Assembly (NCBI RefSeq): GCF_015234305.1
Contig: NZ_JADGMI010000003.1
Span: forward strand, 543,884-607,883
DNA from: Superficieibacter sp. 1612_C1
GTDB taxonomy: Bacteria; Pseudomonadota; Gammaproteobacteria; Enterobacterales; Enterobacteriaceae
Direction: 5' to 3'
DNA length: 64,000 nt
The position numbers were made by a program, and so were the translations under genes. Under the pieces are notes generated by a model. It did not search any database and was not told where the DNA came from. It saw only the letters and a list, made by a program, of their open reading frames with translations. Positions 1 to 9,462 of this stretch are shown here, piece by piece (positions within the stretch are counted from its first letter, which is position 1; each line of letters starts with the position of its first letter).

Positions 1-1
1 T

Positions 2-2098
2 CTGGATCTGCATCGCAGCAATCCGGGTCTGGACGTGCAGATGGTGCCGGTATCGGTGATGTTTGGCCGTTCGCCAGGGCGTGAGAAGGGCGAGGTTAAT
101 CCGCCGCTGCGCATGCTCAATGGCATACAAAAGTTTTTCGCCGTGTCCTGGCTGGGGCGCGACAGTTTTGTCCGCTTCTCCCCTTCGGTCTCTCTGCGGC
201 GTATGGCAGACGAGCATGGAACGGATAAGATCATTGCGCAAAAGCTGGCGCGCGTTGCGCGTATGCACTTTGCCCGCCAGCGTCTGGCGGCCGTTGGGCC
301 ACGTCTGCCTGCCCGTCAGGATCTGTTTAATAAGCTTCTGGCGTCCAAAGCCATTGCCCGCGCGGTAGAAGACGAAGCACGCAGCAAAAAAATCTCTCAT
401 GAAAAAGCGCAGCAGAATGCGATTGCGCTGATGGAGGAGATTGCCGCTAACTTCTCTTACGAGATGATCCGCCTGACCGACCGTATTCTGGGCTTCACCT
501 GGAACCGTCTGTATCAGGGGATTAACGTGCATAACGCCGAGCGCGTGCGGCAGTTGGCGCATGACGGTCATGAGATTGTCTACGTGCCCTGTCACCGCAG
601 CCATATGGACTATATGCTGCTCTCCTACGTGCTCTATCATCAGGGGCTGGTGCCGCCGCACATTGCTGCGGGTATCAATCTGAACTTCTGGCCTGCCGGG
701 CCGATTTTCCGCCGCCTGGGCGCGTTCTTCATTCGCCGTACCTTTAAGGGTAACAAGCTCTATTCGACGGTGTTCCGTGAATATCTCGGTGAGCTGTTTA
801 GCCGCGGCTATTCCGTTGAGTATTTTGTCGAGGGTGGCCGCTCACGTACTGGCCGCCTGCTGGATCCAAAAACCGGCACCCTGTCGATGACGATTCAGGC
901 GATGCTCCGTGGCGGGACGCGCCCAATCACTCTGGTGCCGATTTATATCGGCTATGAGCATGTGATGGAAGTGGGCACTTACGCCAAAGAGCTGCGTGGC
1001 GCGACGAAAGAGAAAGAAAACCTGCTGCAAATGATGCGCGGTTTGAGCAAGCTGCGTAATCTCGGTCAGGGCTACGTCAACTTCGGCGAGCCGATGCCGC
1101 TGATGACCTACCTTAATCACCATGTGCCTGAGTGGCGTGAATCCATCGATCCGATTGAAGCGGTGCGCCCGGCCTGGCTAACGCCGACCGTTAACCGCAT
1201 CGCCGCCGATCTGATGGTGCGCATTAACAATGCAGGGGCGGCTAACGCCATGAACCTGTGCTGTACCGCGTTGCTGGCTTCCCGTCAGCGCTCCCTGACG
1301 CGTGAGCAACTGACGCAACAACTGGATTGCTATCTCGATCTGTTACGTAATGTGCCGTATGCGCCGGACTCTACCGCGCCTGTCGCCACGGCTAACGAAC
1401 TTATTGAGCATGCATTGCAGATGAATAAGTTCCTGGTCGAGAAAGACACCATCGGCGATATCATCGTCCTGCCGCGCGAGCAGGCGGTTCTGATGACTTA
1501 CTATCGCAATAACATCACGCATATGCTGATGTTGCCGTCGCTGATTGCCGCCATTGTGACTCAGCATCGGCAGATTTCGCGCGACGCCCTGCTGCATCAT
1601 GTGGAATTACTTTATCCGATGCTGAAAGCCGAACTGTTCCTGCGCTGGGATACCAGCGAAGTGGCAGGCGTGATTGACGCGCTGACGGCAGAGATGGCGC
1701 GCCAGGGGCTGATTACCTCCGAAGAAGCGGAGTTCCGTATCAACCCGGCCCGTGCCCGGACGCTGCAACTGCTGGCGGCAGGCGCGCGTGAAACGCTACA
1801 GCGCTATGCGATTACCTTCTGGCTGCTCAGTGCTAATCCGTCGATCAACCGTGGCACGCTGGAGAAAGAGAGTCGTACCGTGGCGCAGCGTTTATCCGTG
1901 CTGCACGGTATCAACGCACCGGAGTTCTTCGATAAAGCAGTCTTTAGTTCTCTGGTGCTGACGCTGCGTGATGAGGGCTATATCAGCGATACCGGGGATG
2001 CGGAACCGGCAGAAACCATGAAGGTTTATCAGATGCTGGCAGAGTTGATTACGTCAGATGTGCGTCTGACGATTGAGAGCGCTGCACAGGGCGAGTAA
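2..2098 (+). CDS. plsB: Glycerol-3-phosphate acyltransferase PlsB (N-terminus outside window)
   Basis: PlsB is the inner-membrane enzyme that puts the first acyl chain on sn-glycerol-3-phosphate to make lysophosphatidate in phospholipid synthesis. The frame is open from the first bases of the window and gives 698 residues, against about 807 in E. coli, so roughly 109 N-terminal residues lie upstream. The acyltransferase signature HRSHMD (H-X4-D) is visible at 593-610, and the family blocks [11 protein letters not shown] and GYVNFGEP follow. The C-terminus is nearly identical to E. coli PlsB. A perfect 13-bp hairpin follows the stop. The identification is secure; only the 5' end is missing. 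Confidence 0.98.
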   Translation: MDLHRSNPGLDVQMVPVSVMFGRSPGREKGEVNPPLRMLNGIQKFFAVSWLGRDSFVRFSPSVSLRRMADEHGTDKIIAQKLARVARMHFARQRLAAVGPRLPARQDLFNKLLASKAIARAVEDEARSKKISHEKAQQNAIALMEEIAANFSYEMIRLTDRILGFTWNRLYQGINVHNAERVRQLAHDGHEIVYVPCHRSHMDYMLLSYVLYHQGLVPPHIAAGINLNFWPAGPIFRRLGAFFIRRTFKGNKLYSTVFREYLGELFSRGYSVEYFVEGGRSRTGRLLDPKTGTLSMTIQAMLRGGTRPITLVPIYIGYEHVMEVGTYAKELRGATKEKENLLQMMRGLSKLRNLGQGYVNFGEPMPLMTYLNHHVPEWRESIDPIEAVRPAWLTPTVNRIAADLMVRINNAGAANAMNLCCTALLASRQRSLTREQLTQQLDCYLDLLRNVPYAPDSTAPVATANELIEHALQMNKFLVEKDTIGDIIVLPREQAVLMTYYRNNITHMLMLPSLIAAIVTQHRQISRDALLHHVELLYPMLKAELFLRWDTSEVAGVIDALTAEMARQGLITSEEAEFRINPARARTLQLLAAGARETLQRYAITFWLLSANPSINRGTLEKESRTVAQRLSVLHGINAPEFFDKAVFSSLVLTLRDEGYISDTGDAEPAETMKVYQMLAELITSDVRLTIESAAQGE

Positions 2099-2110
2099 AC
2101 CGGTCGCGAT

Positions 2111-2141
2111 ATGATCTGCCCTCAGGAAGAGGGCAGATCAT
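2111..2141 (+). terminator. Hairpin after plsB
   Basis: A perfect 13-bp inverted repeat (ATGATCTGCCCTC with its complement) around the loop AGGAA begins 12 bp after the plsB stop. There is no strong T-run after it, so it may stabilise the 3' end or terminate inefficiently. Confidence 0.6.
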
Positions 2142-2218
2142 GCGGCAATCCCTTCACGGACAAAACGTATTTTTGCTCAAATAACGCTGCCGCTATTAAC
2201 AATGCGTTTTACAAAGGT

Positions 2219-2250
2219 CAAAAAAAGCCAGTCACATTCTGTGGCTGGCT
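2219..2250 (-). terminator. Terminator of the fimbrial operon
   Basis: Read on the minus strand, AGCCAG-C-CACA pairs with TGTG-A-CTGGCT and is followed by a run of Ts. It lies just past the stop of the adhesin gene, as expected for the operon terminator. Confidence 0.75.
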
Positions 2251-2266
2251 CTGGAAAGTTCGACAA

Positions 2267-3310
2267 CTATTGATAGTTAATCTTCAGGATAAGATCTTTA
2301 CTAAACGGTCCCACCTCTATATCTCTGCCCGGATTTTTGCTGAGCCTGGCTATATAATTATGCGTCACGGTACTGGCCTCTTGCCCCGGATAATAAGTGG
2401 TAAAGGCATAGTACGTGTTCATCAGGAGATCTTCTTCTGTAGTCTCATCGTGTATTTGCATCAACAAACCATTACCCATATCCACATGTCTGGTGTCATA
2501 GAGATCGTCGGTGTTGAAGCTCATGGTGACATCAAACTGCTCCGAGCAGGCGGCAGTGACATCTCGTATCGTGGAAACAGAAAAGGCGGCTTTTTGCGAC
2601 CACACGTCCACGTTATTCACCTGGCCAAAATCGACAATCTGGTTTTCAGGGAAAATTTTAATATCAACACCACAATCGAGGAAGTGAATATTATCAAGAT
2701 TCGTAATATTGTACTTCAGGTTCTTGGCATTTTTATTAAGGTTAGCGCCCCCTTCCCCGTCAAACTGTAATACGTTAACTGTGCCGAAGTTGTAGACTGC
2801 ATCAGGATCGGTGGGAATCGCTTTCAGTTTGACGTATAAACGAAAGCGCGCCGGGAAAGTAATATTTTTCTGCAAGGTACTGCCATTACAAATAGGGTTG
2901 TACCAAATTCCATCATACAACTGCTTGAATTTATCAAGACAGGCTCCGGTATCAATACCATCATTGATGCCTTCGTGGTCAGCACCATTATAGGTGACGC
3001 CAAAGGTGAAATAAGGGTTATCTAATACCTCACTACTGTTCTTGTCTGAAAGCAAAATCCAGGCATAAATATCTTCGGTTTGGTTGTTTTCTGTCCAGCC
3101 TGCTGCATCATCGCAATAGACTGTCACGTTGATATCCGAGCTTTCCCATATTTTGCTGCCAATGATCGCATTTGAAGGGACAGTAAAGCTGGGTAACTTA
3201 TTATCGATGGTTACCCGTCCGCCTTTACTATTCTCATAACAGTTTACCGCCCATGCTGATGATGAAGCCAATAAAAGCCAGGCGCACAGGAGCATGATAA
3301 TCTTTTTCAT
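2267..3310 (-). CDS. Fimbrial tip adhesin / minor subunit
   Basis: This 347-residue exported protein has a clear signal peptide (MKKIIMLLCAWLLLASSSAWA). It is the last gene of the subunit-usher/chaperone-adhesin operon. Its length is about twice that of a pilin, which fits a two-domain adhesin with an N-terminal receptor-binding half rich in Cys, Trp and Tyr and a C-terminal pilin half. The C-terminus ends in alternating hydrophobic residues (DLILKINYQ), like the donor strand acceptor edge of pilins. The start overlaps the chaperone stop by one base, so the two are probably translationally coupled. The receptor cannot be predicted, and I do not recognise a named fimbrial system. Confidence 0.8.
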   Translation of the reverse strand: MKKIIMLLCAWLLLASSSAWAVNCYENSKGGRVTIDNKLPSFTVPSNAIIGSKIWESSDINVTVYCDDAAGWTENNQTEDIYAWILLSDKNSSEVLDNPYFTFGVTYNGADHEGINDGIDTGACLDKFKQLYDGIWYNPICNGSTLQKNITFPARFRLYVKLKAIPTDPDAVYNFGTVNVLQFDGEGGANLNKNAKNLKYNITNLDNIHFLDCGVDIKIFPENQIVDFGQVNNVDVWSQKAAFSVSTIRDVTAACSEQFDVTMSFNTDDLYDTRHVDMGNGLLMQIHDETTEEDLLMNTYYAFTTYYPGQEASTVTHNYIARLSKNPGRDIEVGPFSKDLILKINYQ

Positions 3311-4050
3311 TATTGTCCCTTCTGCATGAATTCACTGTGACAAACCGGTTGTACTGACGTGCAACTCACACTGAACATGTTTAAACCGCCGTAATCACCG
3401 ATATAGCCAATCTGAAATTTTGCCGGTAAATTTTTGATATCCGAACTGGTCTGATCAAAAGGAGCAACCATAAAACCATTTGCTCCCGGTAACAATGTTT
3501 TGCCATCAATACCGATGTAACCGACCGTCACATGATAAGGCGTACCGTTTTTAATCGTCACGCCCGTGGCAGTACGCGAAACATCTACCTTATCCATGGG
3601 CACTGCCTGCCCTTCTTTCAATGCAATCGCTTTAGGACGCCAGAACAGTTTCAAACGGCTCTGCATCGCCAGTTGCATCACATTTTTTTGTTGAGTACGC
3701 GGGGGAATTTCACGCACGTTATAGTAAAAGAGCGACTCCCTGTCCGCAGGAAGCTGCATCAACGACGGTTGACCCATCAGGCGGACCTGAGTTTGTTCTC
3801 CCGCTTCAAGCCGCTGAAGAGGCGGTAGTGGCGTGATAAATTCACGCGTTTTTTGACCATTTTTATCTTCAATCCATGATTGCGCCAGATAAGGCAGCGC
3901 TTTGCTCTGATTGGTTAATTTGATAGTGACGCTTTTATCACCTTCATTAAAGATGATACGCGTTCTGTCAGGCGATACGGTAGCCTGCGCAACGGAGCAA
4001 GCGCTGAGTAAACTCAAAAAAAGCCCTTTCAAAATAAATGTTGATTTCAT
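3310..4050 (-). CDS. Periplasmic fimbrial chaperone (PapD-like)
   Basis: This 246-residue protein has a signal peptide (cleavage after about AQA) and the two-domain immunoglobulin-like chaperone pattern: the first strand with the conserved Arg (DRTRIIFNEGDKS), YLAQSWIED, LPPLQRLEAGEQTQVRL, the ESLFYYNVREIPP signature and the conserved Lys in SRLKLFWRP. It delivers subunits to the usher by donor-strand complementation. It sits between usher and adhesin. The long spacing between the F1 and G1 strands is not obvious, so it looks FGS-like. Confidence 0.93.
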   Translation of the reverse strand: MKSTFILKGLFLSLLSACSVAQATVSPDRTRIIFNEGDKSVTIKLTNQSKALPYLAQSWIEDKNGQKTREFITPLPPLQRLEAGEQTQVRLMGQPSLMQLPADRESLFYYNVREIPPRTQQKNVMQLAMQSRLKLFWRPKAIALKEGQAVPMDKVDVSRTATGVTIKNGTPYHVTVGYIGIDGKTLLPGANGFMVAPFDQTSSDIKNLPAKFQIGYIGDYGGLNMFSVSCTSVQPVCHSEFMQKGQ

Positions 4051-4070
4051 CTTTATTGATTCATCCTGAA

Positions 4071-6602
4071 TTAGTTTACTTTTTTGCAGGGTAAAATAAT
4101 GGCTTTACCGTCCGCATTGCTTTGGTTAGGGGGAATAATCTGGCAAACATTATTGCCCCATTGGAGACGTAATTTGCTGTTCTCCTGAAGCCCACTGAGA
4201 TACACATAGCCATCTTCTGCGACCAGACCAACATCCTTACCACTGTCAACATCCACAACGGTTACGCCCAGCGGTGGATAACGACCATCAGCAAGCCTGA
4301 TGATGCCAAGGATCTGATAACCTTTAGTGGCGTTCAGCTTCGCATAACCAATTGCGCCTTCAGTGAGCGTGGTATTAATGACCGAATTATTAATATCCAC
4401 GCCGTCAGGCAGTTGATCGCTGTCAACGCGGATGGTGGAGGTGGTGTAGTCGCTGACCGAGTTGGTGACAGCAATCCCCATCGCATTCGTCACGGTACGT
4501 TTGTCACTCAGCGGCACGCCAGCGATACCATCGGCATCAACCATCATGCGGGCATCGTTACCGTTGCTATTATCATGAAGCGCCATACCGTAACGTGTCG
4601 CGGTGAGCGATCCATTCCAGCCTGCGGTAAACGAGTTATAAGCATTAGGCTGTACGCTGCCATTGACGCTCAGACGGCCATAGGGTGAATAATGCTGGTA
4701 ACTGCCACGAATGGCAGGTTCGGCATTACGGAAATCATCCTCATCCCCGGATGCCGAAATATTCCAGGTGTTGTTTCTGTCTGATGAGTCGTAGTAAGAC
4801 AGCGTCTGGGACAGGTTATCGCTGCCATTTTTCTGCATATACCAGGAGATGCTGCGGCTTTGCTCAAGCGGGATGGTAAACGACAGATAGTATTGCGTTT
4901 CTTCTTTGTTATCCCATGTCGAACGTCCAACCGACAAGGAAGAAGAAATACCTTTAAAGCGGCCAATATCGATGTTGCGGCTGACCGATACGGTGTAACT
5001 GGTGCTGGCGGAATCGTCCCAGTAGGTATTACGCGTCAGGCTGAGATAAGCGTTAAGCGCCAGTGATTCAATATACTGGTTAAAAGAAAGAACATAGTTC
5101 TCTTTCTGGTTACTGGTCGAATCATCACCGCTTCGCGCCGTCAGATACTCGCTCATGGTGACATATTCTTTGTCCGAGAAACGATAGCCTGCAAATGTTA
5201 CCTGGCTACCGGTTTCTTCAAACCGCTTAGCATAGTTGATGCGATAGCTATAGCCGCGCTGTTTCTCATTATCCTCATTATTTTTTCCGCGCAGCGTCGC
5301 CTGCGCGCGCGTGACGTCAAAAGAGAGCGAACCAAAACTGTTGAGGTTAAAACCAACGCCTGCGGTTGCCGCCTGGTAATCATCAGCGGTCAATAATGCG
5401 CCACCATAGAGCGACGTATTTCCCAGCCATCCCCAGGAAAATTCGCCGGTCCAGAACATCGGGTTGTTAACATCGGTGTGGCCGACGGAGGTAGGTTTAC
5501 CGGTAGAGGCTTTGTAACGAACCTGCCCTTTACGCGTCAGGAAGGGAATAGACGATGAGCCGACCTGGAACGTGTTTTTACGTCCGTCCTCTTCTTCCAC
5601 CGTCACATCAAGCTGGCCCTGAAACGTCTCACCAATGTCGGTAATGTTAAACGGTCCCGGCGTAACGGTAGTCTGATAAACCATTCGCCCATTCTGGGTA
5701 ACCGTTACTTTGGCGTTAGTCTGCGCGATACCGGTAATTTGCGGGGCGTATCCCTGCAAATCTGGCGGCAACATGTCGTCGTCGCTCTCCAGCGAAGCCC
5801 CGGTAAAATGGAACGTATCATATAAATCTGAGTTCAGATCGTACTGTCCCAACGTCAATCTGGAGGCGATTGACGGAATCGGGCGAAACAGATAAGTACG
5901 GTCCATACTGCTATTGCTGCCGGTGGAATGACCATCTTCATATGATTTGTCGTACTGATAATCCGAGCGTAAACGCCATGCGCCGAGGTTAAAGCCGAGC
6001 GTTCCATAGGAACTGAGGTCCTGGCTCTTTGTACCGTCATCCGGGTCATACTGGCTGGCATAAACGTTGTAATCCAGTATAAATCCCGCAATACCATCAT
6101 CCCAGAACTCTGGCGGCGTCCAGTTAGTCGCCTGGTATTTCATCCACGCCTGAGGGGCAATGATGCTGACAACCATGTCCGCTTTATTGAGTCTGACGAC
6201 TAATTCAGGCTTACTGGCAATGTCCAGACACCCTTGTGGATTGATGGGGCGTAACGTCTGGATAAAATCATCCGCAAAGCCGAATGCCGCTAGATCGTCT
6301 TTCGTCAGACAAACTCGCGAGCCGCTTTCATCCTCTGTTTTAATCCACTCAAATGACCATGCGTTCGGAAATTTTCGCTTGTTGATGTCTACGTTTGCAA
6401 TATATTTGCCGGGAGAAATAAACCCCTTCTTTTCAAACTGACTGAGGTCGATGTTTGTTTTATCTTCTGCATCGATCATATCCGTATTGAACTCAGTCGC
6501 CCAGGCAGGCGTAATCGTTGCCGCAGTAAATATTACCGGACATAAAGACTGTTTTATTAAAATGAATAACGCCTTAAGATGGGTTTTTAACATGCTATTC
6601 AT
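4071..6602 (-). CDS. Fimbrial outer-membrane usher
   Basis: This 843-residue protein has a signal peptide and the usher layout: N-terminal periplasmic domain (FNTDMIDAEDKTNIDLSQF), a 24-strand barrel with the plug (QNGRMVYQTTVTPGPFNITD), and C-terminal CTD domains ending in a Cys pair (CQIIPPNQ...ILPCKK). It secretes and polymerises the pilus. I chose the ATG at 6602, four bases after AAGGA, over an in-frame TTG just upstream. A hairpin lies between it and the major subunit gene, which probably lowers its expression relative to pilin. It is a typical length for the family. Confidence 0.95.
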   Translation of the reverse strand: MNSMLKTHLKALFILIKQSLCPVIFTAATITPAWATEFNTDMIDAEDKTNIDLSQFEKKGFISPGKYIANVDINKRKFPNAWSFEWIKTEDESGSRVCLTKDDLAAFGFADDFIQTLRPINPQGCLDIASKPELVVRLNKADMVVSIIAPQAWMKYQATNWTPPEFWDDGIAGFILDYNVYASQYDPDDGTKSQDLSSYGTLGFNLGAWRLRSDYQYDKSYEDGHSTGSNSSMDRTYLFRPIPSIASRLTLGQYDLNSDLYDTFHFTGASLESDDDMLPPDLQGYAPQITGIAQTNAKVTVTQNGRMVYQTTVTPGPFNITDIGETFQGQLDVTVEEEDGRKNTFQVGSSSIPFLTRKGQVRYKASTGKPTSVGHTDVNNPMFWTGEFSWGWLGNTSLYGGALLTADDYQAATAGVGFNLNSFGSLSFDVTRAQATLRGKNNEDNEKQRGYSYRINYAKRFEETGSQVTFAGYRFSDKEYVTMSEYLTARSGDDSTSNQKENYVLSFNQYIESLALNAYLSLTRNTYWDDSASTSYTVSVSRNIDIGRFKGISSSLSVGRSTWDNKEETQYYLSFTIPLEQSRSISWYMQKNGSDNLSQTLSYYDSSDRNNTWNISASGDEDDFRNAEPAIRGSYQHYSPYGRLSVNGSVQPNAYNSFTAGWNGSLTATRYGMALHDNSNGNDARMMVDADGIAGVPLSDKRTVTNAMGIAVTNSVSDYTTSTIRVDSDQLPDGVDINNSVINTTLTEGAIGYAKLNATKGYQILGIIRLADGRYPPLGVTVVDVDSGKDVGLVAEDGYVYLSGLQENSKLRLQWGNNVCQIIPPNQSNADGKAIILPCKKVN

Positions 6603-6630
6603 CAAATCCTTTTTTAATGAAAAAGCCTAA

Positions 6631-6655
6631 AAGCCAGTGTTTTTTTCACTGGCTT
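6631..6655 (-). terminator. Attenuator hairpin between pilin and usher
   Basis: A perfect 9-bp inverted repeat (AAGCCAGTG / CACTGGCTT) with a 7-base loop lies 30 bases past the pilin stop, followed on the minus strand by TTAGGCTTTTT. It fits a partial terminator that keeps pilin in excess over the usher. Confidence 0.7.
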
Positions 6656-6684
6656 GAATTAAATAATAATTTACTGACACGTTA

Positions 6685-7257
6685 TTAATCGTAAGCCAGT
6701 ACGTAGTTAACGTCAGTGGCTACGTTACCTGCCGTTGCATCTGTTCCAGTTGCGACACGTTCCATACGCGCTTTGAACTTCAGAACCTGATAGGAGTTCT
6801 CGGCAACCAGATCCACCGGCACTTCAGTTCCCATAACCACGTCATCGTTACCTTCGGTCAACAGACGAACGCCAACGTTGCTCGCGCCGCCGTAGTTGCC
6901 TTCGGCAGTGTTTTTCAGCAGGTTAGTCGTTGCATCGGCATTTGCAGAGGTGAAGGTGACTTTAGCTTTGGTGATAGTGGTCGCTTCAGTACCTGTGCCG
7001 CTGGTCAGAACGCAGTCCTGCAGATGGATATCAACAGCGACTGGCAGGGAGTTTTTACCGCCATTCAGAGCCGAGGTCCCTACTTCACCTAAATCAACGG
7101 TCTTATTCACATCTTCTGCTGGAATAGAGCAAGGTGCAGAAATAACAGTACCCGTGAATGTAATTTTACCATGGCCCTGATCAGCGGCAGATGCGCTGAA
7201 AGCGGCGGCAGAGAGAAGAGAAGTTGCAGCAACAGCTAACAGTGTTTTCTTGAACAT
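6685..7257 (-). CDS. Major fimbrial subunit
   Basis: This 190-residue protein starts MFKKTLLAVAATSLLSAAAFSASA, a signal peptide ending at ASA-ADQG. The mature part has the FimA-type features: ITFTGTVISAPCSI near the N-terminus, a second Cys in LQDCVL, and a C-terminal VNYVLAYD with the penultimate Tyr. I chose the ATG at 7257 because AAGGAT precedes it by 8 bases; a longer in-frame extension has no signal peptide at its front. It is the first gene of the operon, and the AT-rich region upstream should carry the promoter. Confidence 0.93.
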   Translation of the reverse strand: MFKKTLLAVAATSLLSAAAFSASAADQGHGKITFTGTVISAPCSIPAEDVNKTVDLGEVGTSALNGGKNSLPVAVDIHLQDCVLTSGTGTEATTITKAKVTFTSANADATTNLLKNTAEGNYGGASNVGVRLLTEGNDDVVMGTEVPVDLVAENSYQVLKFKARMERVATGTDATAGNVATDVNYVLAYD

Positions 7258-7787
7258 TGAATAATCCTTTATCATAAAGTTTGATTCCTTATACGAATAA
7301 TCAACGTAAATCCGACGTTTAAGGTGCATCAGAAAGTTACAATTAATATTGATTCGTATAAAGTGCGCATAATTTATCACACCTTTTTGACAGGATCACA
7401 TTAGAAAAAATAAAAGGTAAGTTAGTATTTATAATTTAATATGTTTTAGTGATGATTAAAATTACGCCAGCAGCTTGGGTGCTGATTTTTTATCAAAAAA
7501 AATGATGGCGTGGCAGATTATCGCAGCGCGGATCAGGAGTAACTAGCTGATTTATATAATTAATAATACAACTCACCAGGAATACAAAAAACATTTGTTT
7601 ATCTTATGGTATTTTTGATTACATATTATTCACAATATATAATAGATATGGTGAATTTTTTCATAAAGAAAACGCGCTGAGCTTGACAATTAATTTGGTT
7701 ATTACATAATAACTTTTAAATTATTATTTTATTCTGAAAATAATAATTATGTTTTATTTTTAATATTATAAATACAAATACCTATTT
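7258..7787. promoter_or_regulatory. AT-rich fimbrial upstream region (530 bp)
   Basis: This stretch between the pilin gene and the ubiCA terminator is strongly AT-rich compared with its flanks and has no convincing gene. It should contain the fimbrial promoter on the minus strand, and its composition suggests H-NS binding. One good sigma70-like promoter faces the other way: TTGACA at 7683-7688 with CATAAT at 7705-7710 (16-bp spacer). No reading frame or obvious RNA follows it. I saw no fim-type invertible element and no recombinase gene. Confidence 0.5.
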
Positions 7788-7829
7788 AAAAAAACGCCCT
7801 CTCTGACAATACAACCATCAGACAGGGCG
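7788..7829 (-). terminator. Terminator of ubiCA
   Basis: On the minus strand CGCCCT-G-TCTGA pairs with TCAGA-GAGGGCG around a short loop, followed by seven Ts (7794-7788). It lies 79 bases past the ubiA stop. Confidence 0.85.
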
Positions 7830-7907
7830 GCAAAAAGTGACGAAATTAATAAGTAGAATGCATGATTAATCTGGATTGGCATTCCTCTTTTCTGTGCGTA
7901 AATTTAA

Positions 7908-8777
7908 CTATCCCCAGTAACTTACCGCCAGCCCGACAAAAAGCGCCAGCCCAACGTAGTTATTATTCATAAACGCCTTAAAGCAGGCATCGCGCTCGCG
8001 GTGAATAATCAGCTTCTGCTGGTAGACAAACAGCGCGCCCGCCACGACGACCGACGCATAAAACACGCCGCCCAGCCCGTTCAGCCAGCCAATAGCCATC
8101 ATCAGCGCCAGCACTGCCACCTGTAAGAGTCCAACAATCAGCCGATCGTAGCGCCCGAAGAGGATCGCTGTCGACTTCACGCCGATCTTCAGGTCGTCAT
8201 CCCGATCCACCATCGCATAGAGCGTATCATAGGCCACCGCCCAGAGGATATTGCCTGTAAACATCAGCCAGCAGCTCAGCGGCAGGGTTTCGCTGACGGC
8301 AGCGAACGCCATGGGAATTGACCAGCCGAACGCAGCGCCCAGTACCACCTGTGGCAGATGGGTATAGCGCTTCATAAAGGGATACACCCACGCCAGCAGG
8401 AGGGCGGCAACGGATAACAGAATGGTCATCCGGTTGAGGGTTAGCACCAGCAGGAAGGAACATAGCACCAGCACGCCAAACAGCGTTCGCGCCTCTTTGC
8501 CGCTGACGGCCCCGCTCGGCAGCGGTCGGTTGGCGGTGCGCTTTACATGGCCGTCAATTTTGCGATCGGCATAATCATTTATCACGCAGCCCGCCGCGCG
8601 CATCAGCCAGACGCCAGCGACAAAAACGGCCAGTATCCACAGCGGCGGCAGACCCTGCGCCGCCACCCATAGCGCCCATAGCGTCGGCCACAGTAACAGT
8701 AGCGCGCCAATGGGTTTGTCGGTACGCATCAGGCGGTGATATGCCAACAGCTTATTCTGCGTCAGACTCCACTCCAT
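7908..8777 (-). CDS. ubiA: 4-hydroxybenzoate octaprenyltransferase UbiA
   Basis: UbiA is the integral-membrane prenyltransferase that joins octaprenyl diphosphate to 4-hydroxybenzoate in ubiquinone synthesis. The 289 residues contain both Asp-rich motifs of the family, NDYADRKID and DRDDDLKIG, between about nine hydrophobic helices. Its start overlaps the end of ubiC by 26 bases, so translation is probably coupled. It is nearly identical in length and motifs to E. coli UbiA. Confidence 0.98.
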   Translation of the reverse strand: MEWSLTQNKLLAYHRLMRTDKPIGALLLLWPTLWALWVAAQGLPPLWILAVFVAGVWLMRAAGCVINDYADRKIDGHVKRTANRPLPSGAVSGKEARTLFGVLVLCSFLLVLTLNRMTILLSVAALLLAWVYPFMKRYTHLPQVVLGAAFGWSIPMAFAAVSETLPLSCWLMFTGNILWAVAYDTLYAMVDRDDDLKIGVKSTAILFGRYDRLIVGLLQVAVLALMMAIGWLNGLGGVFYASVVVAGALFVYQQKLIIHRERDACFKAFMNNNYVGLALFVGLAVSYWG

Positions 8778-9288
8778 TTTTCTCTTCCTTCTGGTAAATC
8801 GGTGATGCCGGTAAAAATAATTCGGTGAGCAACAAGGGTTTTCCGTTAAGCCGCAGCCGCGAGCGCCGTCCCCACAACTCGTCGCTCATCCCGATCTCAA
8901 TAAAATCACGGGTCAGGGTTGAGGAGGTAAACAGATAACGGCCCAGCGGCGTTTTACCCAGTTTTTGCAGCGCCAGTTCAGGACCGTTTAACGTTGATTC
9001 CGGCACAACGGTGCGGCCCACCAGCCAGGGTACGTCGTCTGCACAAAGAATAATTTCCCGTAGCCAGTAGCGCGGTTCATCCGGCAACAGCGCCCGTTCT
9101 TCAGCAATCTCTTCCCGGCCAACAAACCCTTCGCGGAGTAAGATGATGCTGACCGTTTTCCCCTGCTGTTCAAACCGTTTGGTCATCGAGTCTTCCAGCA
9201 ATAACCACTCTCGCAGTGCGGATTTTAGCGGGGGGATATGATCAAGATAGCGCAGCGCACGCAATTGCGTTAGCGCAGGATGTGACAT
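8752..9288 (-). CDS. ubiC: Chorismate pyruvate-lyase UbiC
   Basis: UbiC converts chorismate to 4-hydroxybenzoate and pyruvate, the first committed step of ubiquinone synthesis. The core ([60 protein letters not shown]) matches the E. coli enzyme. At 178 residues it is about 13 longer than the E. coli protein: after the usual end (LPASPIY) it continues [13 protein letters not shown] into the ubiA coding region. The extra tail is charged and probably disordered. Confidence 0.97.
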   Translation of the reverse strand: MSHPALTQLRALRYLDHIPPLKSALREWLLLEDSMTKRFEQQGKTVSIILLREGFVGREEIAEERALLPDEPRYWLREIILCADDVPWLVGRTVVPESTLNGPELALQKLGKTPLGRYLFTSSTLTRDFIEIGMSDELWGRRSRLRLNGKPLLLTELFLPASPIYQKEEKNGVESDAE

Positions 9289-9395
9289 GCCTGTTTCTCC
9301 GGTACATAGCCTGAAAGCATTGTAACGCAGAAAAGTGTGATGGGGGGCGGGTTAGATGCAAAAGCGCAACAGATATGTAACACGGTGATGCCAGT

Positions 9396-9422
9396 AAAAA
9401 AAGTGCGCCCCGAAGGACGCAC
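9396..9422 (-). terminator. Terminator of malK-lamB-malM
   Basis: On the minus strand GTGCGTCC pairs with GGGCGCAC around a TTCG tetraloop and is followed by seven Ts. It lies 40 bases past the malM stop. Confidence 0.9.
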
Positions 9423-9462
9423 CGAAAGGCTAAGCCTAAACATCAGCATTGTGGGGCAACAA

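Noticed and set aside
2111-2770. A 219-codon plus-strand frame between plsB and the adhesin gene
   Set aside because: It begins inside the plsB hairpin, crosses the fimbrial terminator and is antisense to the adhesin gene.
7258-7907. A FimA-type phase switch in the fimbrial upstream region
   Set aside because: I found no convincing pair of inverted repeats around a promoter and no FimB/FimE-type recombinase nearby.
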